Notes: generated by a model not told the origin, from the letters alone. A DNA stretch of 11,900 nucleotides from Thiobacillaceae bacterium (GCA_012274165.1 JAAPAA010000107.1:1-11900); one strand, 5' to 3'; positions 1 through 7,718 are shown, counted from the stretch's first letter. Translations and numbers: made by a program.

Positions 1-429
1 ACCCTGCACGGCGAGACCTATCACATCAAGCTGTCGGGCAGCGGCCGCTCCGACGCCACCCAGCGCCCCTATTTCGTGGCAATCGATGGCGTCACCGAAG
101 AGGTGCTGGTCGAGCCGCTGAACGAGGTTGCGGTCGCCAGCGGCGACGGCAAGGCAACCCGCAAAGCCGCCGCCCCCACTGCCGCCGGCCAGAAACCGCG
201 CCCAACCCACCCTGGCCACGTCACCGCCGCCATGCCCGGCACCATCGTCGAAGTCCTTGTCAGCGTCGGCCAGGCGGTCAAGGCCGGCGACGGCGTGCTG
301 GTGATCGAGGCGATGAAAATGGAAAACGAAGTGCAGGCGCCGATCGCCGGTATCGTCATCAGCATTTTCGCCAAGCGCGGCGACGCAGTGACGCCCGACA
401 TGGCGCTGGTGGAAATCCAGCCCGAATGA
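1..429 (+). CDS. C-terminal part of biotin-carrying carboxylase subunit (pyruvate carboxylase subunit B / oxaloacetate decarboxylase alpha type), 5' truncated
   Basis: The reading frame is open from base 1 and stops at 427-429, so only the last 142 residues are visible. The first part (HGETYHIK, then PYFVAIDG and TEEVLVEPL) matches the linker and small beta domain before the biotin domain in the OadA/PycB family. An Ala/Pro-rich hinge follows, then a biotinyl domain of about 75 residues with the biotin attachment motif EAMKMEN; the biotinylated Lys codon is at 316-318. Family knowledge: such subunits transfer CO2 between carboxybiotin and pyruvate/oxaloacetate in the cytoplasm. Whether this one works as a pyruvate carboxylase half or as a decarboxylase cannot be decided, because the carboxyltransferase domain and any partner gene lie outside the window. 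An acyl-CoA carboxylase alpha subunit is a less likely alternative. The stop overlaps the next start (ATGA), suggesting translational coupling. Confidence 0.85.
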   Translation, partial: TLHGETYHIKLSGSGRSDATQRPYFVAIDGVTEEVLVEPLNEVAVASGDGKATRKAAAPTAAGQKPRPTHPGHVTAAMPGTIVEVLVSVGQAVKAGDGVLVIEAMKMENEVQAPIAGIVISIFAKRGDAVTPDMALVEIQPE

Positions 430-1049
430 AGCAGAACCAGCCGCAAACCGGACAAGCCAAGCTTGTCCTGGCCTCCACTTCGCGCTACCGGCGCGAGTTG
501 CTGTCGCGCCTGGGCCTGCCTTTCGAAGTGCTGTCGCCCAACGTCGACGAAACCCCGCTAGCGGACGAAACGCCCTCGGCCACCGCACTGCGGCTGTCGG
601 TGCTGAAGGCGCAGGCCGCAGCGGCCAGCCATCCCGACGCGCTCATCATCGGCTCCGACCAGGTATTGATGCTGGATTCCGAACAACTCGGCAAGCCTGG
701 AAATTTCGACAATGCCTACACCCAGCTGAAAAAAATGCAGGGCCGCGCCATGGTGTTTCACACCGCGCTGACCCTGCTCAACAGCCGCACCGGCCACACC
801 CAGACACGCGACGTGCCGACCGTGGTGCATATCCGCCCGCTCTCCGACCCACAGATCACCGCCTACCTCGAAAAGGAAACGCCCTACGACTGCGCCGGTT
901 CGGCTAAAAGCGAGGCGCTTGGCATCGCGCTGATGACCCGCATGGACAGCCCCGACCCCACCGCGCTGATCGGCCTGCCGCTGATGGCGCTGACCGAGAT
1001 GCTGCTGAACGAGGGCGTGGACGTCCTGACATGGCCAGCCTCTACCTGA
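426..1049 (+). CDS. Maf-family nucleoside triphosphate pyrophosphatase, YceF-type (7-methyl-GTP pyrophosphatase)
   Basis: A 207-residue protein of normal Maf length. Visible motifs are LASTSRYRRELL near residue 15 (the SxxRxxLL signature), DETP at 41-44, GSDQV at 76-80 with the presumed catalytic base Asp78, CAGSAKSE at 156-163 and GLPL at 183-186. The order and wording (VDETP, IIGSDQV, CAGS, GLPLMAL) are closer to E. coli YceF than to Maf/YhdE. Family knowledge: Maf enzymes hydrolyse non-canonical or modified NTPs to monophosphate and pyrophosphate in the cytosol, and the YceF subfamily prefers m7GTP. Substrate is therefore inferred from subfamily. The start at 426 overlaps the stop of the preceding carboxylase gene by 4 bp, and the 3' end overlaps the methyltransferase gene by 19 bp, so all three are probably co-transcribed and translationally coupled. 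Confidence 0.9.
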   Translation: MKQNQPQTGQAKLVLASTSRYRRELLSRLGLPFEVLSPNVDETPLADETPSATALRLSVLKAQAAAASHPDALIIGSDQVLMLDSEQLGKPGNFDNAYTQLKKMQGRAMVFHTALTLLNSRTGHTQTRDVPTVVHIRPLSDPQITAYLEKETPYDCAGSAKSEALGIALMTRMDSPDPTALIGLPLMALTEMLLNEGVDVLTWPAST

Positions 1050-1732
1050 TCCCGGTGCCACTGGGCCCGGTTGACCCGCACGCCTGCCTGCCACCGGACA
1101 CGCTCGCCGTCGCCCGCCGTCTCGAGCACTTCGTCGTCGAGCGCGCCAAAACCGCCCGTGCGCATCTCAAGGCCATGGGGCATCCACAGCCGATCCAGGC
1201 ACTACACATCGAAGAACTCAACGAACACACCCCCGCCGCCGTGATCCCGTCGCTGCTGGCGCCGCTTAAAGCCGGGCACGATGTCGGCCTGCTGTCCGAA
1301 GCGGGTTGTCCCGCCGTCGCCGATCCCGGTGCGGCACTCGTCCTTGCCGCGCATCGCGAAGGCATCGCGGTGGTTCCGCTGATCGGCCCTTCGTCGATCC
1401 TGCTGGCGCTGATGGCCTCGGGACTGGGGGGCCAGCGCTTCGCCTTCCACGGCTACCTGCCCGCCAAGGAGCCCGAGCGCAGCCAGGCCATCCGCGCACT
1501 TGAACAGACCGCGCGGCGCGACCGCGCCACCCAGCTCTTCATCGAAACGCCCTACCGCAGCGCAGCCCTGCTGGAGGCCCTGGCGCAAACCCTGGCGCCC
1601 GCCACGCTCATCAGCGTGGGCGCCGATCTCAGCCTGCCCAGTCAGTGGATTCAAACCCGCAGCGCAAAAAACTGGCGCGGGCAAACGGATGGGGCACGGG
1701 ATCGCCTGGCGGTGTTCGGAATTGGTGTGTGA
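1031..1732 (+). CDS. RsmI-like SAM-dependent methyltransferase (tetrapyrrole methylase fold), short paralogue
   Basis: A 233-residue protein of the tetrapyrrole-methylase/RsmI superfamily. It begins with the beta strand LYLIPVPLG, continues with VGLLSEAGCPAVADPG at 85-100 (counterpart of the RsmI SDAGxPxxxDPG loop), GPSSILLALMASG at 119-131 (SAM-site GPS motif) and FIETPYR at 170-176 (counterpart of the RsmI YEAPHR segment). RsmI itself, which 2'-O-methylates C1402 of 16S rRNA, is about 280 residues. This protein is shorter and lacks a separate C-terminal domain, so it is probably the paralogous group found beside maf rather than true RsmI. Its substrate is unknown. The ATG lies inside the end of maf with 19 bp of overlap; there is no room for an alternative upstream start that avoids a larger overlap. 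Confidence 0.8.
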   Translation: MASLYLIPVPLGPVDPHACLPPDTLAVARRLEHFVVERAKTARAHLKAMGHPQPIQALHIEELNEHTPAAVIPSLLAPLKAGHDVGLLSEAGCPAVADPGAALVLAAHREGIAVVPLIGPSSILLALMASGLGGQRFAFHGYLPAKEPERSQAIRALEQTARRDRATQLFIETPYRSAALLEALAQTLAPATLISVGADLSLPSQWIQTRSAKNWRGQTDGARDRLAVFGIGV

Positions 1733-1815
1733 GCCATTCGATGCGGTGCGCTCGCCCTTGATCGAGACAGGCACGATTGGTTACCGTGCACTCACCCAGA
1801 CAGATTGGACGCAAC

Positions 1816-2349
1816 ATGAATTTTTGCAGTGAATGCGGCAGCACCGTCATGTTGCGCGTACCGGATGGCGACCACCTGCCGCGCCACGTGTGCCCCGACT
1901 GCGGCACGATCCATTACCAGAACCCCAAAATGGTCGTCGGCTGCATCCCGGAATGGGAAGACAAGGTGTTGTTGTGCCGCCGCGCCATCGAACCCAAGCA
2001 CGGCTTATGGACGCTGCCCGCCGGTTTCATGGAAAACGGCGAAACGACACTGGAAGGAGCGGCACGCGAGACCTGGGAAGAGGCCGGCGCCCGTATCGAA
2101 ATGGGCGGCTTGTATACCTTGTACAACCTGCCGCACATCAATCAGGTGTACCTGATGTTTCGCGCCCGGCTGCTCGACCTGGACTTCAAGCCCGGCATCG
2201 AATCACTGGAAACCCGGCTGTTCAGCGAAGCCGAAATCCCCTGGGATGAAATCGCGTTTCGTACCGTGCGTGCCACGCTGGAACAATATTTCGACGACCG
2301 CCGCAACGGATCATTCGGCTTTCATTTCGGCGACATTCGCTCACGCTGA
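1816..2349 (+). CDS. Nudix hydrolase with N-terminal zinc ribbon
   Basis: A 177-residue protein when started at the ATG at 1816. An in-frame TTG at 1777 would add 13 residues, but the protein families start at MNFCSECG. Residues 4-29 hold two CxxC knuckles (C4, C7, C26, C29) typical of the Nudix_N zinc ribbon, followed by HYQNPK and the Nudix fold. The Nudix box GX5EX7REX2EEXG runs from residue 70 to 92 with the metal-binding REX2EE core intact, so an active Mg2+-dependent hydrolase is expected. Family knowledge: such proteins cleave nucleoside diphosphates linked to another group X (ADP-ribose, NADH, FAD and others); the exact substrate cannot be read here, and NudC-specific SQPWPFPxS is not present. 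The gene follows the methyltransferase by 83 bp and converges on the minus-strand PilZ-like gene with a 30-bp gap. The Shine-Dalgarno signal is weak. Confidence 0.88.
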   Translation: MNFCSECGSTVMLRVPDGDHLPRHVCPDCGTIHYQNPKMVVGCIPEWEDKVLLCRRAIEPKHGLWTLPAGFMENGETTLEGAARETWEEAGARIEMGGLYTLYNLPHINQVYLMFRARLLDLDFKPGIESLETRLFSEAEIPWDEIAFRTVRATLEQYFDDRRNGSFGFHFGDIRSR

Positions 2350-2379
2350 ACCGCGCAACAAAATGCTGCTGCTGACGAC

Positions 2380-3918
2380 TCAGGCCGCCGCAGCAAACTG
2401 CTCGCGCCCCACCACATCCAGGCTTACGCGCAGCCATTCTTCATGGCTTTCCTGTACTTCACCCAGGCGCAAGCGGTAAACCACGTCGTCCTCACGCAGC
2501 ATCAGTGATGCGCCCAGCTTGTAATGGGTCCGCGGAATCAGCAGGTTGCTCACGCTCAGCTCGGTGTGAGTCATCGGCAAATAAACCGCCCACACTTTTT
2601 CCTGGGCTGCGGCTGACTCAGCCTCGTCCGAATAGATTTCCACCCGCTTGGGATGACGCGACAGACGTTCAGTCCCAACCAGATTCTGATCGTCTTCCTT
2701 GCGGTTCCAGCGCGTGGCCAACAATTGCCAGACGTTTTCCGCCGGATCCCAACTCACCGCAACCAAGCGACCATGCGGCACCACCTGGTCTTCCGGCAAG
2801 GCAAAGCCCAGACCTTCCGTACTTTCGTCGCGCAGCATCCAGGGCTCGAGCGACGGGCGGTTTTTGACCGCAGCGGGGCCAAGCAGCGCCGCCAGGATAT
2901 TGGGCATACCCGCCGCCACCCACACCCGGCCAAAGCGATGGGTACGATGACGATTGCGGCGAATCCCGCCACGCTCGATCAGGCTTGCAATCTGGCGCGT
3001 CAGGGACTTGTCCAGTTCGGCACCCAGACTTGAATCGAGTGACTTCAAATAATCGACCAGTGGGCGCAGGGCAAAATAACGCAAGCGGCGTCCTTTGTCC
3101 CAGCCGCTATCCAGCACATAAGCGCCTTCGTCCTGCGACAGATCCACCATATGCGTGTGCACTTCGCGCTGCGGTTCTTTTTCAGGCAGCGGCAAAGGCT
3201 GATAGCCTTCAAAAATCTGCGCAATGGATTCGATTTCCTGTGCCCGATACCCCACGGGCTGCACCAGCCCCATCAGCATGGCCAGCGTGTATTCACGTGC
3301 GCAATGGGTGGGGCGCGAATTGAACATCACCTCGCGCTGGGCAAAGCCATCGCGCTCGACCAGTCGATAAACCTTATGCAAACGACACCAGCCGGACGGC
3401 ACCGGGTTGCGCGCCTGGTGATAGTCCCAGCGCATCACCAATCCGGCGTAGCGCAACGCACGCACGGCCATCTCGGCGACAAACGGTTTGAGTTCCGCGC
3501 TATGCGGGCCGCGATAAGCCTGTTTCAGCATCCTCAGCCAGGCATCCGCCTGCAGCGACCAGAACATCCAGGATTCGCGCCACAAGGCCTGCCGCGCCAG
3601 GCGAAACGTGGCCTGATTGCGCACGTATTGCTCGACGATGCGCTGCTGCAGCGGCAAGCCGGCCGCTTCCAGTCTCAGCAAAGCCTGCATGCGTCCCAGC
3701 GTGGCCACCTCGTTCTCTGCATTGAAACGTTCCATCCCTTCCACCAGCGCATGGTGCGCGTCGTACTCCGAATCGATCGGTAGCGTTTTCAGCCACTTTT
3801 CGGTGGCCTTTAACGAGGCAAATGGCGATCCTACTTCTGCGTTCCTGCGGCGGGCAATGTTGCCAAGCATTTCAAAGAAGTCAGTCATGTCTGGTGTCTG
3901 CCTGGTTTGGGTGCTCAT
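2380..3918 (-). CDS. Uncharacterised protein with PilZ-like C-terminal domain (possible cyclic-di-GMP effector)
   Basis: A 512-residue soluble protein with no signal peptide or membrane segment visible. I do not recognise the full-length family. Residues 1 to about 300 are mostly helical and Arg/Leu/Ala-rich. From about 318 a PilZ-like pattern appears: an Arg-rich stretch RRNRHRTHR (320-328, containing RxxxR), a strand RVWVAAG, a long loop, then LRDESTEGLGF with the D/NxSxxG motif at 364-369, followed by GRLVAVSW, VWQLLATRW and NLVGTERLS, which resemble the remaining PilZ barrel strands. PilZ domains bind cyclic di-GMP through exactly these two motifs, so ligand binding is inferred and the output is unknown. 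The spacing between motifs is longer than usual. Start choice: ATG at 3918 (MSTQTRQ); alternatives are a GTG at 3948 and an ATG at 3888, none with a strong ribosome site. It stands alone, convergent with the Nudix gene. Confidence 0.72.
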   Translation of the reverse strand: MSTQTRQTPDMTDFFEMLGNIARRRNAEVGSPFASLKATEKWLKTLPIDSEYDAHHALVEGMERFNAENEVATLGRMQALLRLEAAGLPLQQRIVEQYVRNQATFRLARQALWRESWMFWSLQADAWLRMLKQAYRGPHSAELKPFVAEMAVRALRYAGLVMRWDYHQARNPVPSGWCRLHKVYRLVERDGFAQREVMFNSRPTHCAREYTLAMLMGLVQPVGYRAQEIESIAQIFEGYQPLPLPEKEPQREVHTHMVDLSQDEGAYVLDSGWDKGRRLRYFALRPLVDYLKSLDSSLGAELDKSLTRQIASLIERGGIRRNRHRTHRFGRVWVAAGMPNILAALLGPAAVKNRPSLEPWMLRDESTEGLGFALPEDQVVPHGRLVAVSWDPAENVWQLLATRWNRKEDDQNLVGTERLSRHPKRVEIYSDEAESAAAQEKVWAVYLPMTHTELSVSNLLIPRTHYKLGASLMLREDDVVYRLRLGEVQESHEEWLRVSLDVVGREQFAAAA

Positions 3919-4095
3919 TAACCAGCACCATTTATGCCACCGCTCCACAGCGAATGCCTGATTTCAATGCCTTGGTTTTGTTCGGATTTGTGGAACAAGC
4001 CCAAGCCCGCGCCCCGACGCGTTAACGAAAAATCGACAGCAGTTGTTGAAACCACGTCAACTCATCCCTGCTCACGAATGATCCCTCACTCGCCC

Positions 4096-4124
4096 AGCAC
4101 AAATCCGGTCGAACCCGCTACAAT
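4096..4124 (+). promoter_or_regulatory. Probable sigma70 promoter of tRNA-Ser
   Basis: A TACAAT -10 box at 4119-4124 lies about 40 bp before the tRNA 5' end. A weak -35 (AGCACA, 4096-4101) sits 17 bp upstream. The bases just after the -10 are GCGCGCC, a GC-rich discriminator of the kind found at stable-RNA promoters under stringent control. The regulation is inferred from that similarity. Confidence 0.5.
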
Positions 4125-4164
4125 GCGCGCCTGCCTTGAGTGCATCACGCTCGAGCGCATCGAC

Positions 4165-4254
4165 GGAAGCGTGGCCGAGCGGTTTAAGGCACCGGTCTTG
4201 AAAACCGGCGATGGTGCAAGCCATCCGTGAGTTCGAATCTCACCGCTTCCGCCA
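4165..4254 (+). tRNA. tRNA-Ser(UGA), CCA encoded
   Basis: A complete class II tRNA of 90 nt. The acceptor stem GGAAGCG (4165-4171) pairs with CGCTTCC (4244-4250), then discriminator G and an encoded CCA. The anticodon arm is CCGGT-CTTGAAA-ACCGG, giving anticodon TGA, which reads UCA and related serine codons. A long variable arm (GATGG/CCATC) and the T arm GTGAG-TTCGAAT-CTCAC confirm the serine type. It is a single tRNA with its own promoter and terminator. Confidence 0.97.
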
Positions 4255-4262
4255 ACCCAACC

Positions 4263-4288
4263 AAACGATCCTTGCAGGTCGTTTTTTT
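4263..4288 (+). terminator. Rho-independent terminator after tRNA-Ser
   Basis: AACGA at 4264-4268 pairs with TCGTT at 4279-4283, extended inward by CC/GG past a single bulged T, with a TTGCA loop. A run of seven Ts follows at 4282-4288. It starts 9 bp after the CCA end of the tRNA. Confidence 0.75.
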
Positions 4289-4387
4289 ATTGCCGCTCGA
4301 CACTCGCGCACCATGACTTGCCGATCACGCTGGTCATCACGGGCTGCGGTATGCTTCGGACATGTTTACGCCCGTTTGCTGAAAGCC

Positions 4388-4885
4388 ATGACCCTCCAGA
4401 CAAAAACCATCAGCCTGTTTGCCGGATTGTTGTTTGCCCTGCCCGTGCACGCCTGGGAAATTGGTGAATTCAAAAACGGCATGGCGCGCAGCGAAGTCGA
4501 CCAGGCGCTCAAGACCTGGAATTTCGACAAAACCCTGTCGGTTGGCACCGATGGCCTGTTTGCCTACGACCTGCCCAACAACCCGGCCGGCCGCCGTTTC
4601 CTGTTTACGTTTTGCAACGACAAACTGGTCGCATTCGACCAGGAAATCGAACCGGCTTTCCGCTCGTTTATTGTCATCGCGTCGAACTACTCCAACCTGT
4701 ACGGCAATCCCCTCAAGGTGATTCCCTATTCCAGCGTGGTCGCCAACGGCGAAAAAAATCTGCTGGCGATGTTCTGGCGCAAAGGCTCGGACTACATGGG
4801 CGTCAAATACGCGCTCTACCCCACCAGCGAACAACTCTCGATGACCTGGCAGGTCAACAACAACTGCTGGCAGGCGCCGCGCTGA
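4388..4885 (+). CDS. Small secreted (periplasmic) protein of unknown function
   Basis: A 165-residue protein when started at ATG 4388; upstream in-frame starts would run back into the terminator and tRNA. Residues 1-22 form a clear Sec signal peptide: a Lys in the n-region, hydrophobic core ISLFAGLLFALPV, and cleavage after VHA. The mature part, about 143 residues, begins WEIGEFKNGMARSEVDQAL and has two Cys (C76, C160) that could form a periplasmic disulfide. No lipobox, membrane helix or catalytic motif is seen, and I do not recognise the family. FKNGMARSEVDQAL resembles the short G-M-x-x-x-E-V helix of SmpA/BamE-like small folds, but that is only a hint. The gene needs its own promoter because a terminator separates it from the tRNA; TATGCT at 4350-4355 is a weak -10 candidate. 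It converges on the ATPase gene with a 25-bp gap. Confidence 0.75.
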   Translation: MTLQTKTISLFAGLLFALPVHAWEIGEFKNGMARSEVDQALKTWNFDKTLSVGTDGLFAYDLPNNPAGRRFLFTFCNDKLVAFDQEIEPAFRSFIVIASNYSNLYGNPLKVIPYSSVVANGEKNLLAMFWRKGSDYMGVKYALYPTSEQLSMTWQVNNNCWQAPR

Positions 4886-4910
4886 GCCTGCTTTCGTAAG
4901 TGGTAGACGG

Positions 4911-7553
4911 CTAAGGACGGTTGTATAGCCAGCCGCGCCGCGCCAGCCATTTCTCGATTTCCACCGCAAAAAACACGATCGACGACATCGCCAGGCAAAA
5001 ACCCATCTCCCCCCAGCCGAGCGGCTCGGTCTTGAAGACGGGATTGAGCCACGGTACATAGAGCACGGCCATTTGCAAGGCGAAGGTCAGCAGCAGGGCG
5101 CCGATCAGCGCCGGGTTGGACAACGCGCCCCCGGTAAACAGCGATTCGCGCTCGAAACGGATGGCCAGCACATGGCCCAGTTGCGACAGCGTGAGCACGG
5201 TAAACACCATGCTTTGCCAGTGCGCGGAGCCGATGTGGATCGCCCAGGCCTGCGTCAGCAGCGAGACCGCGCCCATCAGCAATCCCACCCACAACATGTG
5301 CTGCCACATGCCATGCGCGAAGATGCTTTCCTGGGGCGGCCGTGGCGGCCGCTGCATGACGTTGCGTTCGGCGCGTTCATTGGCCAGCGCGAGTCCCAGC
5401 AAGCCGTCGGTGACCAGGTTGATCCACAGGATATGAATCGGCAGCAAGGGGATCGGCAGGCCGAGGAAAGGCGCGAGAAAGATGGTCCAGATTTCGCCGG
5501 AATTGCTCGTCATGGTGTATTTGACGAACTTGCGGATGTTGTCGAAGATGCGGCGGCCTTCACGCACCGTCGAGACGATGGTGGCGAAGTTGTCGTCCAG
5601 CAGGGTCATGTGGGCCGCCTCGCGCGCCACGTCGGTGCCGCCACGGCCCATGGCGATGCCGATGTCCGCCATTTTCAATGCCGGGGCGTCGTTCACACCG
5701 TCGCCCGTCATCGCTACAAACTCGCCCTTGTCCTGCAGCGCCTGCACGATCTTGATTTTCTGCTCCGGGTTGATGCGGGCATAGACCCGCACCGATTCCA
5801 CCTCGCGCTCGAATGCTTCCAGCGACAGCCGTGCCAGCGCGCTGCCGGTCAGCACCTTAACGCCATCGTCGACGATGCCCAGGCGGACCGCGATCGCGCG
5901 CGCGGTGGCGGGATGATCGCCGGTGATCATGACGGGGATGATGCCGGCGGCCTTGCAGGCAGCCACCGCTGCCGCCGCCTCGGGACGGGGCGGATCGATG
6001 AGGCCGGCCAGGCCGATGAAGCTCAGTCCGGTTTCCACCGTGGCGGCGTCAGGCGCATTGGGTGTGTGCGGCAACCGCCGCAGCGCGAAGGCCAGCACGC
6101 GCAAGCCCTGCTTGGCCAGTGCCTCGGCTTCGTCATGCAGCGCGGCATGATCGATTGGGCCAGCCCCGTTTGAAAAAAGCTGATCGATGCATAGCGGCAG
6201 CACGCCCTCAGGTGCGCCTTTCACCAGCACCAGCACGGCATCGCCCTCCCGATGCAGCGTGCTCATGCGCGCGCGCCCGGAATCGAACGGGATTTCGTCC
6301 ACCCGGGGAAAAGCATCCTGCAGCGCAGCCTTGCTAAACCCCGCTTGCTGCGCGGCGGACAGCAGCGCGGTTTCAGTCGGGTCGCCGGTCAATTTTCCGG
6401 ACGCGTCCGTTACCGCATCGTTGCACAGCGCCATCGCCATGCCCAGCTCGCGCCAGGGCGCGCCCTCCGCGCCTTGCAGCGCAGGACGATTGGCACCATT
6501 GGCCAGCACGCAGTCGACCTGCATCTGGTTCAGCGTGAGGGTGCCGGTTTTGTCGGAGCAGATATAGGTGACCGACCCCAGCGTTTCCACCGCGGGCAAA
6601 CGGCGGATCAGCGCGTTCTGTTTGACCATGCGCGCCGCGCCCAGGGCGAGCGAAATGGTGACCACGGCAGGCAAGGCCTCGGGGATTGCGGCAACGGCCA
6701 GGCTGATGGCGGTCAGCAGCATGACCAGCGGCGGCTCCCCACGCAGCCAACCTGCCACAAAAATGATGACGCAAATCACGAGCACCACCAACGCCAGATT
6801 CTGGCCAAAGCGTGCCAAGCGTTTTTGCAGCGGCGTCTTGCCGGATTCTCCGGACAGCAGCGCGGCGATCTTGCCCAGCTCGGTCTGCATGCCGGTGGCC
6901 ACCACCAGGCCATGCGCGCGACCATAGGTGACCACCGTCCCCTTGAAAGCCAAGTTGAAACGGTCGCCCAGCGGCAGCTCGGCTTCCTGCAGTTGCGCCA
7001 CCTGTTTATCGACCGCCTGCGATTCGCCGGTCAGCGCGGACTCGTTCACCTTGAGTGAAGCCAGTTCCAGCAAGCGCAGGTCAGCCGGCACGATATTGCC
7101 GGCTTCCAGCTTGACGATATCGCCCGGCACCAGCTCGGGTGCTGGAATCTGGTGGGCCTTTCCATCGCGAATCACGCTCGCCATCGGCGCAGCCATTTTC
7201 TTGAGCGCGGCCATCGCGCGCTCGGCGCGGTATTCCTGAATGAAACCCAACAGGCCGTTGACCAGCACGATGACCACGATGGCGATGCTGTCCTGCGGCT
7301 CACCGACCAGGCCGGCAATGACGGCAGCAGCGATCAGCACCAGAATCATGAAGTCGGTGAACTGTGCGGCCAGCATGGCAAGCGGGTGCCGCCTGCGCGC
7401 TTCCACCAGGATGTTGGGGCCATGCTGCACCAGGCCGGCAGAAGCCGCCTCGGCGGACAGCCCCCGCTGCGGGTTGCTGTCCATCTGGGCAGCGGCTTCC
7501 TCGCTGCTCAGACAGTGCCAGTCGGTCTGCGGTTTTGCGGCGCGTTTAGCCAT
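4911..7553 (-). CDS. P-type ATPase, Ca2+-type (PacL/P2A-like cation exporter)
   Basis: An 880-residue P-type ATPase with all core motifs in order: TGES in the actuator domain (175-178), PEALP in M4 (291-295), the phosphorylation site DKTGTLT (Asp334), KGAPE in the nucleotide domain (445-449), TGDHPATA and the hinge GDGVNDAP (617-624). M5 reads SNSGEI (N684, E687) and M6 has NLVTD (N712, D716), matching the Ca2+-site residues of SERCA. In M8 the usual Glu is replaced by Gln791 (TLSQLG), as in plasma-membrane Ca2+ pumps that move one ion. An N-terminal cation-ATPase domain precedes M1. About ten membrane helices are expected in the inner membrane, exporting Ca2+ or a similar divalent ion with ATP. 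Start: ATG 7553 (MAKRAAK) has GGGAGA 13 bp upstream; an ATG at 7574 would add 7 residues but has no ribosome site. It is divergent from the YHS-like gene. Confidence 0.92.
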   Translation of the reverse strand: MAKRAAKPQTDWHCLSSEEAAAQMDSNPQRGLSAEAASAGLVQHGPNILVEARRRHPLAMLAAQFTDFMILVLIAAAVIAGLVGEPQDSIAIVVIVLVNGLLGFIQEYRAERAMAALKKMAAPMASVIRDGKAHQIPAPELVPGDIVKLEAGNIVPADLRLLELASLKVNESALTGESQAVDKQVAQLQEAELPLGDRFNLAFKGTVVTYGRAHGLVVATGMQTELGKIAALLSGESGKTPLQKRLARFGQNLALVVLVICVIIFVAGWLRGEPPLVMLLTAISLAVAAIPEALPAVVTISLALGAARMVKQNALIRRLPAVETLGSVTYICSDKTGTLTLNQMQVDCVLANGANRPALQGAEGAPWRELGMAMALCNDAVTDASGKLTGDPTETALLSAAQQAGFSKAALQDAFPRVDEIPFDSGRARMSTLHREGDAVLVLVKGAPEGVLPLCIDQLFSNGAGPIDHAALHDEAEALAKQGLRVLAFALRRLPHTPNAPDAATVETGLSFIGLAGLIDPPRPEAAAAVAACKAAGIIPVMITGDHPATARAIAVRLGIVDDGVKVLTGSALARLSLEAFEREVESVRVYARINPEQKIKIVQALQDKGEFVAMTGDGVNDAPALKMADIGIAMGRGGTDVAREAAHMTLLDDNFATIVSTVREGRRIFDNIRKFVKYTMTSNSGEIWTIFLAPFLGLPIPLLPIHILWINLVTDGLLGLALANERAERNVMQRPPRPPQESIFAHGMWQHMLWVGLLMGAVSLLTQAWAIHIGSAHWQSMVFTVLTLSQLGHVLAIRFERESLFTGGALSNPALIGALLLTFALQMAVLYVPWLNPVFKTEPLGWGEMGFCLAMSSIVFFAVEIEKWLARRGWLYNRP

Positions 7554-7706
7554 GCGGATACAGGAATCTCCCATTCAAAAAATAAATAACCAGCAGCGGG
7601 CTGATCCCATTGGCCGTGCGGAAGACACAGGCTGCAGGCCAGCAATACGCCAATCTCCCTGGTGCGACAGCGTTCATTTCCCGACATTCATGGTCTATGA
7701 AGATAG

Positions 7707-7718
7707 AACAGCGCTGTT
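7707..7718. promoter_or_regulatory. Perfect 12-bp palindrome in divergent promoter region (possible operator)
   Basis: AACAGC|GCTGTT is an exact palindrome about 60 bp before the YHS-like gene and 153 bp before the ATPase start. A second small inverted repeat, TTCAT-GGTCT-ATGAA at 7687-7701, lies just upstream. The rest of the 203-bp gap (7554-7777) shows no gene. The size and place fit a repressor or activator site, but no regulator can be named. Confidence 0.3.

Noticed and set aside
3151..3783. 210-residue plus-strand ORF opposite the PilZ-like gene
   Set aside because: His/Gln/Arg-rich shadow frame without domain resemblance, antisense to a longer frame with protein-like composition and PilZ motifs.
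3934..4230. 98-residue plus-strand ORF ending in SVAERFKAPVLKTGDGASHP
   Set aside because: Its C-terminal third is a translation of the tRNA-Ser gene, a well-known false protein; the rest has no family resemblance.
4211..4387. Upstream extension of the secreted-protein frame
   Set aside because: It would start inside the tRNA and cross its terminator; the signal peptide begins at 4388.
5073..7058. Long plus-strand ORFs (366 and 268 residues) opposite the ATPase
   Set aside because: They are Gln/His/Arg-rich antisense frames of a conserved GC-rich gene, with no recognisable domains.
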